A DNA stretch of 64,000 nt from Camellia lanceoleosa (Eukaryota > Streptophyta > Magnoliopsida > Ericales > Theaceae): NCBI GenBank assembly GCA_025200525.1, contig CM045762.1, positions 190,613,154-190,677,153 on the forward strand, read 5' to 3'. The translations under genes were made by a program, and so were the position numbers. Positions 52,001 through 62,569 of this stretch are shown one piece after another. The notes under the pieces were generated by a model. That model did not search any database. It had not been told where the DNA came from and worked only from the letters and a program-made list of their open reading frames with translations. Every line of letters starts with the position of its first letter. The first letter of the stretch is position 1.

Positions 52001-55000
52001 AAGGAAACGTTGTATTTACATATCTGCCACTGTGTAGGAGAATCCGTATAGGTGTTCGAGTGTTCGAACCCTAATCCGTGAGAAACGATAAGTAAACGCC
52101 GTATTTACATATCTGCCACTGTGCAGGAGAATCCGTAAAGGTGTTCGAGTGTTCGTACACTAATGCGTGTGAAATGGTAAGCAAACGTTGTATTTACATA
52201 TCTGCGACTGTGCAGGAGAATCCGTACCGGTGTTCGAGTGTTCGAACCCTAATGCGTGAGAAATAGTAAGGAAACGCCGTATTTACATATCAGCCACTGT
52301 GCAGGAGAATCCTTATAGGTGTTCAGGTGTTCCAACCCTAATGCGTGAGAAATGGTAAGTAAACGTCGTGTTTTCATATCTGCCACTGTGCAGGTGAATC
52401 CGTATTGGTGTTCGAGTGTTCGAATCCTAATGCATGAGAAATGGTAAGGAAACGTTGTATTTACATATCTGCCACTGTGCAGGAGAATCCGTACAGGGGT
52501 TCGAGTGTTCGAACCCTAATGCGTGAGAAATGGAAAGCAAGCGCCGTATTTACATATCTGCCATTGTGCAGGAGAATCTGTATAGGTGTTCGAGTGTTCG
52601 AACCCTAATGAGTGGGAAATGGTAAGGAAACGTTGTATTTACATATCTGCCACTAAGCAGGAGAATCCGTACAGGTGTTCGACAGTTCGAACCCTAATGC
52701 GTGAGAAATGGTAAGTAAATGTCGTATTTACATATCTGCCACTGTGCAGGAGAATCCGTATAGGTGTTCGAGTGTTCGAACCCTAATGCGTGAGAAATGG
52801 TAAGGAAACGTTGTATTTACATATCTGCCACTGTGCAGGAGAATCCATATAGGTGTTCGAGTGTTCGAACCCTAATGCGTGAGAAATGGTATGTAAACGC
52901 CGTATTTACATATCTACCACTATGCAGGAGAATCCCTATAGGTGTTCGAGTGTTCAAAGCCTAATGCGTGAGAATTGGTAAGCGAACGCCCTATTTACAT
53001 ATCGGCCACTTTACAGGAGAATCCATTTAGGTGTTCGAGTGTTTGAACCCTAATGCTTGAGAAATGGTAAGGAAACGTTGTATTTACGTATCTGCCACTG
53101 AGCAGGAGAATCCCTACAGGTGTTCGAGTGTTCGAACCGTAATGCGTGAGAAATGGTAAGGAAACGTTGTATTTACATATCTACCACTGTGCAGGAGAAT
53201 CCGTACAGGTGTTCGAGTGTTCCAACCGTAATGCGTGAGAAATGGTAAGTAAACGCCGTATTTACATATCTGGCACTGTGCAGGAGAATCCGTATATGTG
53301 TTCGAGTGTTCGAACCCTAATGCGTGAGAAATGATAAGTAAATGTCGTATTTACATATCTGCCACTGCGCAACAGAATCCGTATAGGTGTTCGAGTGTTC
53401 GAACCCTAATGCGTGAGAAATGGTAAGTAAATGTCGTATTTACATATCTGCCACTGCGCAACAGAATCCGTATAGGTGTTCGAGTGTTCGAACCCTAATG
53501 CGTGAGAAATGGTAAGGAAACGTTGTATTTACATATCTGCCACTGAGCAGGAGAATCCGTACAGTTGTTCGAGTGTTCGAACCCTAATGCGAGAGAAATG
53601 GTAAGGAAACATTGTATTTACATATCTGCCACTGTGCAGGAGAATCCGTATAGGTGTTCGAGTGTTCGAACCCTAATGCGTGAGAAATAGTAAGGAAACG
53701 TTGTATTTACATATCTGCCACTGTGCAGGAGAATCCGTATAGGTGTTCGAGTGTTCGAGCCCTAATGCGTGAGAAATGGTAAGTAAACGCCGTATTTACA
53801 TATCTGCCACTGTGCAGGAGAATCCGTATAGGTGTTCGAGTGTTCAAACCCTAATGCGTGAGAAATGGTAAGCGAACGCCCTATTTACATATCGGCCACT
53901 TTGCAGGAGAATCCATTTAGGTGTTCGAGTGTTCGAACCCTAATGCGTGAGAAATGCTAAGGAAACGTTGTATTTACATATCTGCCACTAAGCAGGAGAA
54001 TCCCTACAGGTGTTCGAGTGTTCGAACCGTAATGCGTGAGAAATGGTAAGGAAACGTTGTATTTACATATCTGCCACTGTGCAGGAGAATCCCTACAGGT
54101 GTTCGAGTGTTCCAACCGTAATGCGTGAGAAATGGTAAGTAAACGCCGTATTTACATATCTGGCATTGTGCAGGAGAATCTGTATACGTGTTCGAGTGTT
54201 CGAACCCTGTTGCGTGAGAAATGGTAAGGCAACGTTGTATTTACATATCTGCCACTGTGCAGGAGAATCCGTATATAGGTGTTCAAGTGTTCCAACCCTA
54301 ATGCGTGAGAAATGGTAAGTAAACGCCGTATTTACATATCTGCCACTGTGCAGGAGAATCCGTACAGGTGTTCGAGTGTTCGAACCCTAATGCGTGAGAA
54401 ATGGTAACGAAACGCCGCATTTACATATCTGCCACTGTGCAGGAGAATCCGTATAGGTGTTCGAGTCTTCGAACCCTAATGCGTGAGAAATGGTAAGGAA
54501 ACGTTGTATTTACATATCTGCCACTGCGCAGGAGAATCCGTACAGGTGTTCGATTGTTTGAACCCTAATGCGAGAGAAATGGTAAGTAAACGTCGTATTT
54601 ACATATCTGTAACTGAGCAGGAGAATCCGTATAGGTGTTCGAGTGTTAGAACCCTAATGCATGAGAAGTGGTAAGTAAGCGCCGTATTTACATATCTGCC
54701 ACTGTGCAGGAGAATCCGTACAGGTGTTCAAGTGTTCCAACCCTAATGCGCGAGAAATGGGAAGTAAACGTCGTATTTTCATATCTGCCACTGTGCAGGA
54801 GAATCCGTATAGGTGTTCGAGTGTTCGAACCCTAATGCGTGAGAAATGGTAAGGAAACGTTGTATTTACATATCTGCCACTGTGCAGGAGAATCCGTACA
54901 GGGGTTCGAGTGTTCGAACTCTAATGCGTGAGAAATGGTGAGTAAATCTCGTATTTACATATCGGCCACTGTGCAGGAGAATCAGTATAGGTGTTCGAGT

Positions 55001-57198
55001 GTTCGAACCCTAATGACTGAGAAATGGTAAGGAAACGTTGTATTTACATATCTGCCACTGAGCAAGAGAATCCGTACAGGTGTTCGAGTGTTCGAACCAT
55101 AATGCTAGAGAAATGGTAAGTAAACGTCGTATTTACATATCTGCCACTGAGCAGGAGAATCCGTATAGGCGTTCGAGTGTTCGAACCCTAATGCGTGAGA
55201 AGTGGTAAGTAAGCGCCGTATTTACATATCGGCCACTGTGCAGGAGAATCCGTATAGGTGTTCAAGTGTTCCAACCCCAATGCGTGAGAAACGGTAAGTA
55301 AATGCCGTATTTAGATATCTGCCACTGTGCAGGAGAATCCGTATAGGTGTTCGAGTGTTCGTACCCTAATGCGTTTGAAATGGTAAGAAAATGTTGTATT
55401 TACATATCTGCCACTGTGTAGGAGAATCCGTACAGGTGTTCGAGTGTTCGAACCCTAATGCGTGAGAAATGGTAAGTAAACGCCGTATTTACATATCTCG
55501 CCATCGCGGGCAGAGAATCCGTATAGGTGTTCGAGTGTTCGAACCGTAATGCGTGAGAAATGGTAAGGAAACACCGTATTTACATATCTGCCACTGTGCA
55601 GGAGAATCCGTATAGGTGTTCGAGTGTTCGAACCCTAATGCGTGAGAAATGGTACGGAAACATTGTATTTACATATCTGCCACTGCGCAGGAGAATCCGT
55701 AGAGGTGTTCGACTGTTTGAACCCTAATGCGAGAGCAATGGTAAGTAAACGTTGTATTTACATATCTGTCACTGAGTAGGAGAATCCGTATAGGTGTTCG
55801 AGTGTTCGAACCCTAATGCGTGAGAACTGGTAAGTAAGCGCCGTATTTACATATCTGCCACTGTGCAGGAGGATCCGTATACGTGTTCGAGTGTTCGAAC
55901 CCTAATGCGTGAGAAATGGTATGGAAGCATTGTATTTACATATCTACCACTGTGCATGGGAATCCGTATAGGTGTTCGAGTGTTGGAACCCTAATGCGTG
56001 AGAAATGGTAAGTAAACGCCGTATTTACATATCTGCCACTATGCAGGAGAATCCGTATAGGTGTTCGAGTGGTCGAACCCTAACGAGTGAGAAATGGTAA
56101 GGAAACATTGTATTTACATATCCGCCACTGAGCAGGAGAATCCGTACAGGTGTTCGAGTGTTCGAACCCTATTGTGTGAGAAATGTTAAGTAAACGTCGT
56201 ATTTAGATATTTGTCACTGAGCAGGAGAATCTGTAAAGGTGTTCCAGTGTTCGAACCCTAATGCGTGAGAAGTGGTAAGTTAGCGCCGTATTTACATATC
56301 TGCCACTATGCAGGAGAATCCGTATTGGTGTTCAAGTGTTCCAACCCTAATGCGTGAGAAATGGTAAGTGAACGCCGTATTTACATATCTGCCACTGTGC
56401 TGCAGAATCCGTATTGTTGTTCGAGTGTTCGAACCCTAATGCGTGAGAAAAGGTAAGGAAACGCCGTATTTACATATCTGCCACTGTGCAGGAGAATCCG
56501 TATAGGTGTTCGAGTGTTCGAACCCTAATGCGTGAGAAATGGTAAGGAAGCGTGGTATTTACATATCTGCCATCGGCAGAGAATCCGTCTGGTGTTCGAT
56601 TGTTTGAACCCTAATGCGAGAGCAATGGTAAGTAAACGCAGATTTACATATCTCCATCGGCAGAGAATCCGTGATAGGTGTTCGAGTGTTAGAACCCTAA
56701 TGCATGAGAAGTAAGTAAGCCCAGATTTACATATCCGCCATCGCGGCAGAGAATCTGCACAGTGTTCAAGTGTTCCAACCCTAATGCGCGAAATGGGAAG
56801 TAAACGTCGTATTTTCATATCTCGCCATCGCAGGAGAATCCGTATAGGTGTTCGAGTGTTCGAACCCTCATGCGAAGAAATGGTAAGGAAGCGTTGTATT
56901 TACATATACGCCATCGCGGCAGAGAATCCGTACAGGGGTTCGAGTGTTCGAACCCTAATGCATGAGAAATGGTAAGTAAACGTCGTATTTACATATCGGC
57001 CACTGTGCAGGAGAATCTGTATAGGTGTTCGAGTGTTCGAACCCTAATGAGTGAGAAATGGTAAGGAAACGTTGTATTTACATATCTGCCACTGAGCAAG
57101 AGAATCCGTACAGGTGTTTGAGTGTTCGAACCCTAATGCTAGAGAAATGGTAAGTAAACGTCGTATTTACATATCTGCCACTGAGCAGGAGATTCCGT
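49001..57198. repeat. Satellite B, right part, heterogeneous monomers
   Basis: 89-bp monomers continue to 57,198 with more varied point changes and only local duplications. One example is two successive near-identical monomers at about 53,325-53,500, with TGATAAGTAAATGTCG/TGGTAAGTAAATGTCG and CACTGCGCAACAG. Aberrant monomers cluster at 56,565-56,925 near the array edge. The last monomer is cut at GAGATTCCGT, where unrelated DNA begins. Confidence 0.85.
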
Positions 57199-58500
57199 GT
57201 GACGAGAAAGAATTTTTCCCTCCGCTCGAGCGGAAGAGTTAACGCTTGAGCGGACTATTGGGGTTTCCAGCAATTTTGCAGACGGCCTGAGATTCTGGGA
57301 GTTGTGATTCTCCGCTCGAGCGGGGGAGTTTACGCTCGAGCGGACGGCTTTGTTGGTCTGCTTGCTCGAGCGCAAGGTCGGGCGCTCGAGCGGGCCTCCA
57401 GGTTGAGTTGTACTTTTGAGGCATGTGGGCTCGTTTTTGATATTTTATTAATGTATTTGGAATGCTCTCATCTTATTTTGGGGTATTGGTTGAGGTGGTA
57501 ATATGATGGTAAAGTAAGATTGGACCAAAGAATTTAATTCGGACAGTTACCTTACGATCAGCCGTCACTCTTTTGCCCTTTTCTTTTTTCACACTTTGAA
57601 TTTGGATGTGAGGTTCGAACCATTGGGAGAGTTATACTTGTTCAAAGTTTCGAAATCTATGCTGAGGGCAGGTCCGCTCGAGCGGAAATCAGTCCGCTCG
57701 AGTGGGAATTATGGGACAGCAGCTTTAAAAACAGGTTTTTCAGATCATTTCTGATATTTTCCTCCCCTCTCTTGATCCCTCTTTCCCTAGGCCCGAAAAC
57801 CCTACGGTTTTGATCCCCAAATACTTCCATTTCCCTTAGGTTTGAGTAAGATCTTCCACCAAGAAGTGATGAAGGCAAGAAGATGAACATTTGTGACCGA
57901 TTGGAATTCCGAAATTATGGAGGAATCTCACCAAGGCTTACTTAATTCTTGAGGTAAGGAATCTTAAGAGTTAAATTGATGAATTAAAATGATGGGTCAT
58001 GTATCCTAGGTGTATAATCAATGGAAAATTAGAATGAGAAGTGATGGGTTACTAAGTTTGAATTTTTCTTGAATTTCAATGTTTTCTTGAAACCCTAGGT
58101 TGGGTAATGATGTTAATCGATGATTTGGCCCAAATTGGAAGTAGAATCATGAAATTAGTAGGTTGAATTATATATGTGCAAGTTTAATTGGAGTTTGGTG
58201 ATACTTGGAAATTATGTTAAAATTTACGAATGAACTATGGTATAAACATTGTATTCATGTTGTAATGTGAAAGGAAAATTGGGAAAATAATCTATTAATG
58301 ATATAGATGATATGAACTTGGTTTTAGAATGTTGGAATGGGATTCAAGGATTTATTTTGAATTATGTTAAGTTGTACGTTTGGACCTAAAAGGAAAATTT
58401 TCAGTGCTTACAGCCTGATTTGCATGGCTTTCAAATCAAAAATCGAACAAGCACGCTAATCTGACGATCATTTTGGTCAAAACTATTTTAGAAAGAAAAT
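57199..58500. mobile_element. Non-coding segment with CTCGAG dyads, probable LTR-derived sequence
   Basis: Begins where satellite B is cut in mid-monomer. Between 57,221 and 57,706 it carries about eight copies of a CGCTCGAGCGG-type dyad, for example TCCGCTCGAGCGGA at 57,221-57,234 and 57,673-57,686. After that comes a pyrimidine-rich stretch, AAAACCCTACGG near 57,796, and a TTGAGGTAAGG phrase near 57,950 that resembles GATTAAGGTAAGA at 33,440 in the solo LTR. The remainder to about 58,500 is AT-rich. No coding frame is convincing. Ends and target duplication were not found, so the LTR reading is an inference from the shared dyads and layout. Confidence 0.4.
57221..57706. repeat. Cluster of CTCGAG-centred dyad motifs
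   Basis: Copies lie at about 57,221, 57,241 (one mismatch, GCTTGAGCGG), 57,312, 57,333, 57,364, 57,383, 57,673 and 57,693 (AGTGGG variant). Most are perfect palindromes of 10-14 bp, in pairs about 20 bp apart. The same arrangement, a pair about 20 bp apart, is seen in the solo LTR at 33,976 and 33,999. Confidence 0.85.
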
Positions 58501-59661
58501 AAAAAAAATTGTCAAAATGATGAACTAGGGGCATAGTCGAGTCAGGTGTTCTGTCTCTCCCTTGTCATCAACGCACATGCCAGAAAGGCGCTCTACCCAC
58601 TAGAAGAAATAGCCGCGAGCTAGCTGTATCAGGCGCAAATCCACAACTCCCTTTTCATCCATCAATCACCCTGGAGAGGGATGAAAAATGAGAGAATAAA
58701 GAATAGAGAGTTGTACGATGAGAGAAAAGTAAGGAAAAGGGTTTTGAGAGAAAAAAACCGAGCCTGAGGGTCGAGTGATGTGAGAATTACAAATAAGAAA
58801 AGGTGGGCAATATACCCGGAAGAACTGGCTCCTCGAGATCCGAGGTCTTTTGTTTAAACACGCCCGTGTGTCTTGTCTTCTGATTTATTGGTCTCAACTT
58901 TAGTTTTGAGTCTTTTCCGAGCGCATCTCGTTGTGTTCAAGTCGTGCGCCTTTTGTCTTCTTTACTTGAGTCCCTCCGCTGTGTTCAGTTGTAGGCTCGA
59001 TACCCCGGTTGTGAAGCCCTTTCCCAAAGTCAATCGTTTGTGCTCAGAATGCTGTGCCATTCTCTACATTTAGGCGAGGAAGGAAAGGAAATTTGGGACA
59101 TCCGAGTGTGTTTTAACTTCAACCGTTTCAGTTTGATGGACCGCATTGTCAGATTGGGCTGTTCGTTCAGGGTTTGCTGTGTGCAGAATGAAACGAGTGT
59201 TGTGTTACAGACCGTATGCAGACTGATCTCCAACAGAGTATGGGTTGTGTGTCCAGTTTGAGCAGTGGTTTGTATGGGTTGTTTGCTGTTAGTTGGTTGG
59301 TTATCTGATCAGTACAGTGCAAGTGCTTAATCTTCAGACAACAGATCAATATCATTTACATCTGAGGCGTAATATGATGCGATGTAAGGCAAAGTATGAA
59401 ATGTACAGATATAACACTCTTTTTCAGACAAAAAAGTTTGTTGCATTTCATATAATCTTTTTCGAAGTACAAAATTTTGAAGAAAGCAAAAACCTGCCAG
59501 TGGCAGTACAAAGTACTCTATCTACCAAAAGAGAAAAGTACAAGAAAAGAAATAGAAACCAAAAGGCAAAAGTCTGGGTCATCATCATCATCAGTGGCCT
59601 CAGGCCTGGGGATCCGTCCTCGCCCTCTTCTCGGGCGTAAGTGAAAACCATCGTCGAAGCA
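58501..59661. other. Non-coding stretch downstream of the PMD pseudogene
   Basis: No gene is recognised. Short open frames on both strands lack domains and overlap one another. The part next to 59,661 would be the 3' untranslated region of the minus-strand PMD gene. A purine-rich tract (GAGAGAATAAAGAATAGAGAG and similar) lies near 58,690-58,755. The boundary between LTR-like DNA and the PMD unit could not be fixed. Confidence 0.5.
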
Positions 59662-59865
59662 TCATGTCTGAGCCCGAAGAGCCGCGGCCTCCTCCTCGGA
59701 TGACTCCGCCTCCGCCTCCGACTCACCATCGCCTGGAACTGGTGCTCGCGAACTGCTCCCTACATGAGTACGCCCCGCCTTGGTGCGGGGGAATACTCTG
59801 CCATCTCGAGTAGAAATGGGAGGCCCAGATGGAGCGCCACTCACTGAGGGAATCGGGAAAGGAGG
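59662..59865 (-). pseudogene. PMD exon 6 (C-terminal tail with stop)
   Basis: Acceptor TTTTCAG, then PPFPIPSVSGAPSGPPIS and an acidic end (ESEAEAESSEEEAAALRAQT) closing at TGA 59,662-59,664. It is 204 nt including the stop. A low-complexity acidic tail is usual in this family. The plus-strand frame over 59,293-59,640 is downstream antisense sequence and not a gene. Confidence 0.7.
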
Positions 59866-59900
59866 CTGAAAAGTACAAAAGGTAAACACATCAGAAAGTT

Positions 59901-60075
59901 GTGAGCAGTGAATCAGTGCAAAATGCAATGTATGAGTACAGTGTATGGATGCCGTGAGCAGTGAATCAGTGCAAAATGCAATGTATGAGTACAGTGTATG
60001 GATGCCGTGAGCAGTTTATCCAGTGCAAAATGCAGTGTGTGAGTACAGTGTACCAATGCCGTGAGCAATTTATCA
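59901..60075 (-). repeat. 53-bp minisatellite in PMD intron 5
   Basis: Units beginning GTGAGCAGTG start at 59,901, 59,954 and 60,007, and a partial fourth at 60,061, giving spacings of 53, 53 and 54 bp. Units 1 and 2 appear identical and unit 3 differs at a few positions, so the expansion is recent. It lies wholly inside the intron between exons 5 and 6. Confidence 0.9.
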
Positions 60076-60149
60076 AGTTTTGTGTCGTGCAACAGATTGT
60101 ATGAGAAGTAGTTTACGTGTGGTTTAAGGCTGTGGTCCGAAAAACGTAC

Positions 60150-60248
60150 CAGAAGGCTGTAAAAGGCCAGGAACTCGAAAGTCCGCTGCAACATCCCCGT
60201 CAAGGAGGCATTCAGCTCCACGGACTGCCGAGTGTACTTGGAGGACGC
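60150..60248 (-). pseudogene. PMD exon 5 (33 codons)
   Basis: CTTTTGCAG acceptor, frame ASSKYTRQSVELNASLTG to LAFYSLL, and a GTACG donor. It is 99 nt and open, in the position where relatives carry a short helical C-terminal segment. An upstream AG (CCGCAG, about 60,276) is an alternative acceptor in the same frame. Confidence 0.65.
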
Positions 60249-60340
60249 CTGCAAAAGATTAGATGCATCAGTATTCTGCGGAATATCAAAGAAATGAAAC
60301 GAAATGAGGCGACAATGCAAGATGCAAAATGTGAAAATAC

Positions 60341-60911
60341 ATATCGGAGGCAAGTCAGGGATGCCAGCCAACTCATGATCAGTAGGGGGAGGAGCAAAAG
60401 GGATCTGATAAGTCTCCCCACCCTGCCCTCTGTATGTCAACATAGTGGGCAAAGCGGGCCAGCCAGTCCCCCGCCCCCTCTGAACTCCGCCCCTGTCACG
60501 GACTCGGGCCCTCCTAGACGATCCCACTCCTGCTCCTGCCTCTGCTCGAGCCGCCGGTGCCGCAGGTCTCTCTCCTCCAGCCTGGTGACCGCCACTCAGA
60601 AGCCGCATGATGAAGGCCCGGATGTACTCCGAGTAATCACCCTCGCCTCTGAAGCCGTCCTCGTCCCAGCCAAGGGTATAGTCTGCCACCTGCTGGTGAG
60701 TGAACCTCTCTGTGTCCCTCATATGCTCAGGAGGATGAACCGGGACTATCTGCTCCGGTAACCCTCGGGTCTAGCGTAGAAAACGCTCACCCAGATACCA
60801 AGCCCGACAGACCGGGCCCTCTAGCAGAATTCGGTAGCGTGAGGTGTCCTCAGCACCGGCGAACCGATCCTGAATCCCCGCTGGCACTGCAACCCACGGC
60901 CGCCAGGTGAT
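60341..60911 (-). pseudogene. PMD exon 4, one nonsense codon
   Basis: The acceptor TTCTAG precedes ITWRPWVAVPAGIQDRFAGA, then LLEGPVCRAWYLGERFLR and a TAG at 60,771-60,773, followed in frame by TRGLPEQIVPVHPPEHMRD. It then runs through YTLGWDEDGFRGEGDYSEYI and a Gly/Arg/Ala-rich stretch to DHELAGIPDLPP. The stop probably replaced a glutamine codon. The GT donor used here (60,340) leaves one extra base relative to exon 5. Confidence 0.75.
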
Positions 60912-60997
60912 CTAGAATTGGAATACAGATGGTTATCTACGATTATTGGAATATACAGTGCAAAGCGAAGCTTAAATGGACTATCAGTAAAACATAC

Positions 60998-61159
60998 CTC
61001 GGCAGAGGTGATGGTGTCGAAGAAGCGGCGGAAAAAGCTGAATGTATCCCGGGGCCTCCGGGTGCATCGCCCGTCATAGCGGCGTGAGAAGGGGATGACC
61101 AGAGGGGTCTCCGTCTCTGGCACCGGCTCCAATCAGGGGAAGTAGGCATACACCCACAA
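60998..61159 (-). pseudogene. PMD exon 3, one nonsense codon
   Basis: Acceptor TTTTGCAG, then LWVYAYFP, a TGA at 61,133-61,135, and LEPVPETETPLVIPFSRRY continuing in the same frame to SAE before a GTATGT donor. It is 162 nt and phase 0. Relatives typically have arginine at the stop position, so CGA to TGA is likely. Confidence 0.8.
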
Positions 61160-61390
61160 CTGCAAAATAGATGTCAGTATGTTTGTCGGATAAAGCAGAA
61201 TCTGAGAAATAAGCGAAATAATAGGCGTGTGTAAATGCGGTGTATCGTGCGAGTGTCTGCAGTGTAAAGCGATGTCTGATCGACAAGGTAAGCAGTATGT
61301 GTGCGTGTATGGTACAGTATCTGATCGGTCAAGCAAAACTATAAATCTGAAAATGTAGAGCAGAAATGTAAAGCGGAGAAGAAGACATAC

Positions 61391-62005
61391 CTCCCAAGCC
61401 CGCCAGTAGCCTCCTAGCAACTGCCCGCTGCCACGGGAGACTGAGCTCATGTAGCCGTAGAGGGTGGTCAGAGCCGCACCCCCCCAGTCATACTGCGCGA
61501 TCTGCCGGACGTCCACTAGTGCACTGAGTAGACAGAGAGGCATGGTGTTCGCCCGATCGGCGAAGAGGGTGGTCCCCAGCAAGAACATCAAAAAGCCGCG
61601 TGCGCACTACTCTACGACCGCCTCGGTCATCGGAGCCTCCTCCTCTAGTGCAGGCTGCACTCGGAACTGCACCTCGAACCAGGAATAGCAGACAAATCCT
61701 GGACGAGCAAGCGGTGCGCGCCTCGCCAAGCAAGTAAATCTGAGCAGCGGTCCACTCATCCATGTCAGTGTCAAAGGGGATCGGGTCACCCCCTACCCAG
61801 ATGCCTGTGAGCATCGAGAATTCGTAAGGGGTCATCGTCATGTCCCCTGTCGCAGAGAGATGAAATGAATTGGTGGTGTCCCACCACCTCTAAGCGGCCA
61901 GAAAGCGCCGGCCCGGTCCACGATACGGCGAACTGCCTCGGGAAGCTCCGCATACCAATCTCGAGCAGCGACGTTCCCATACCCACGGACGGTATGGGAG
62001 TCCCC
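61391..62005 (-). pseudogene. PMD exon 2 (core of the domain), two frame breaks and two stops
   Basis: An AACAG acceptor precedes GGGGACTCC at 62,005 and a GTATGT donor follows GAG at 61,391. The frame runs WYAELPEAVRRIVDRAG, then must shift near 61,900 to reach RWWDTTNSFHL just after a TAG (61,890-61,892). After IYLLGEA it shifts again near 61,725 to ARPGFVCYSWFEVQFR. A further TAG at 61,607-61,609 lies between EAVVE and CARGFLMFLLGTT, where relatives have a glutamine, so CAG to TAG is likely. An intron in place of one of the shifts cannot be excluded. Confidence 0.75.
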
Positions 62006-62341
62006 CTGTTTTCAAACAGACAGTTGCGAAGCAATGCTAAATATACCGGTCTGGTAGGGCATGCAAAAAATCAAGATAAATACAACATGTGTGCGTGTTT
62101 TTTTTCAGAATCAAACAGATGCTTGGTGTCAGTGAGTTTGCAGTAAAATACGGTGTGTGCCGTGTGGTTGGGTGGTTAACGCTGGTACAGTGTGTGTGCA
62201 TGCGTCGGTCTTAAGCAGATATCAGTTTGTTTACAATCAACTACAATGTACAGTGTTCAGAATCAGGCAGTTAAAGAACGAAAGCAACTATGGCAGTTAA
62301 AAGTTCTACATTGCAGAAAGTAAGCCAAAAAAGAGCCTTAC

Positions 62342-62569
62342 CTCAGAAGCGCCGAAGGATAAGTGAGAGGTAGGCTCGCGCAGGAGAAGCTCCGGGTCCA
62401 AGGCCCTGTCGAAGCTGCGGAAATGGCGAAGTCCATCTGGTGGTAGCACATGAATCGCCGGGCGGTAGGTCGCCGAGTCGAATGGGCTCTCGCCCAACGG
62501 GAGGAGCTCGACCCCGGGATCCATCTCGTTATCTAGAGGAGTCCCGACGTGTGGAACGTCGTCAGCCAT
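62342..62569 (-). pseudogene. PMD exon 1 (N-terminus, 76 codons)
   Basis: Starts at the ATG in GCCATGGCT, a strong plant start context, reading MADDVPHVGTPLDNEMD, and ends ...LSFGASE before a GTAAGG donor at 62,341. The open frame extends upstream to about 62,926, but that part is pyrimidine-rich, S/F-rich and has no family similarity. I treat it as leader. Confidence 0.75.

Larger units (their letters stand above)
28495..57198. repeat. Satellite B: 89-bp tandem array, interrupted by a solo LTR
   Basis: About 26.6 kb of repeat, or roughly 299 monomers, all in one orientation. The period was counted as 89 bp between 28,585 and 28,674. The monomer reads GGTGTTCGAGTGTTCGAACC, CTAATGCGTGAGAAATGG, TAAGTAAACGCCGTATTTAC, ATATCTGCCACTGTGCAGG, AGAATCCGTATA. 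Notable parts are a doubled GTGTTCGA, the 8-bp palindrome GTTCGAAC and a telo-box-like AACCCTAA. Most monomers differ at a limited set of positions (GTAAGT/GTAAGG, CGCCG/CGTTG/CGTCG, GTGCAGG/GAGCAGG). No open frame is preserved, since 89 is not divisible by three. No homology to a gene was recognised. Confidence 0.97.
59662..62569 (-). pseudogene. Plant mobile domain (PMD) gene, six exons, decayed
   Basis: Recognisable as a PMD-family protein, the family of MAIN/MAIL-type proteins and of many retrotransposon- or MULE-carried copies. Diagnostic phrases appear in order: RWWDTTNSFHLSATGDMTMT, then PYEFSMLTGIWVGGDPIPFD, LLGTTLFADRANT, YDWGGAALTTLYGYMSSVSR, WRAWEV, PFSRRYDGRCTRRPRDTF, FFRRFFDTITSAEV, LLEGPVCRAWYLGERFLR and YTLGWDEDGFRGEGDYSEYI. 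Splice sites fit six exons, about 1,880 nt. The frame is broken at least twice in exon 2 (about 61,900 and 61,725). In-frame stops fall at 61,890-61,892, 61,607-61,609, 61,133-61,135 and 60,771-60,773. MAIN/MAIL proteins of Arabidopsis act in silencing and genome stability; this copy is unlikely to make such a protein. Whether it was a host gene or transposon cargo is undecided. The exon 4-5 phase is off by one in this model. Confidence 0.85.

Noticed and set aside
28550..57000. Short open frames of 60-117 codons in satellite B
   Set aside because: They cross two or three monomers, repeat identically wherever the same monomer order recurs, and have no domain.
28495..57198. CRISPR-like array of regular repeats
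   Set aside because: There are no distinct spacers; the whole 89-bp unit is repeated. The context is a plant nuclear genome with LTR elements and a PMD gene.
28495..57198. Telomere or interstitial telomeric array
   Set aside because: Only one CCCTAA-type motif occurs per 89-bp monomer; there are no tandem CCCTAAA runs.
59293..59640. 115-codon plus-strand frame
   Set aside because: It lies antisense to the probable 3' untranslated region of the PMD pseudogene and has no recognisable domain.
60117..60761. 214-codon plus-strand frame
   Set aside because: It is a shadow of PMD exons 4 and 5, whose minus-strand translation clearly matches the family.
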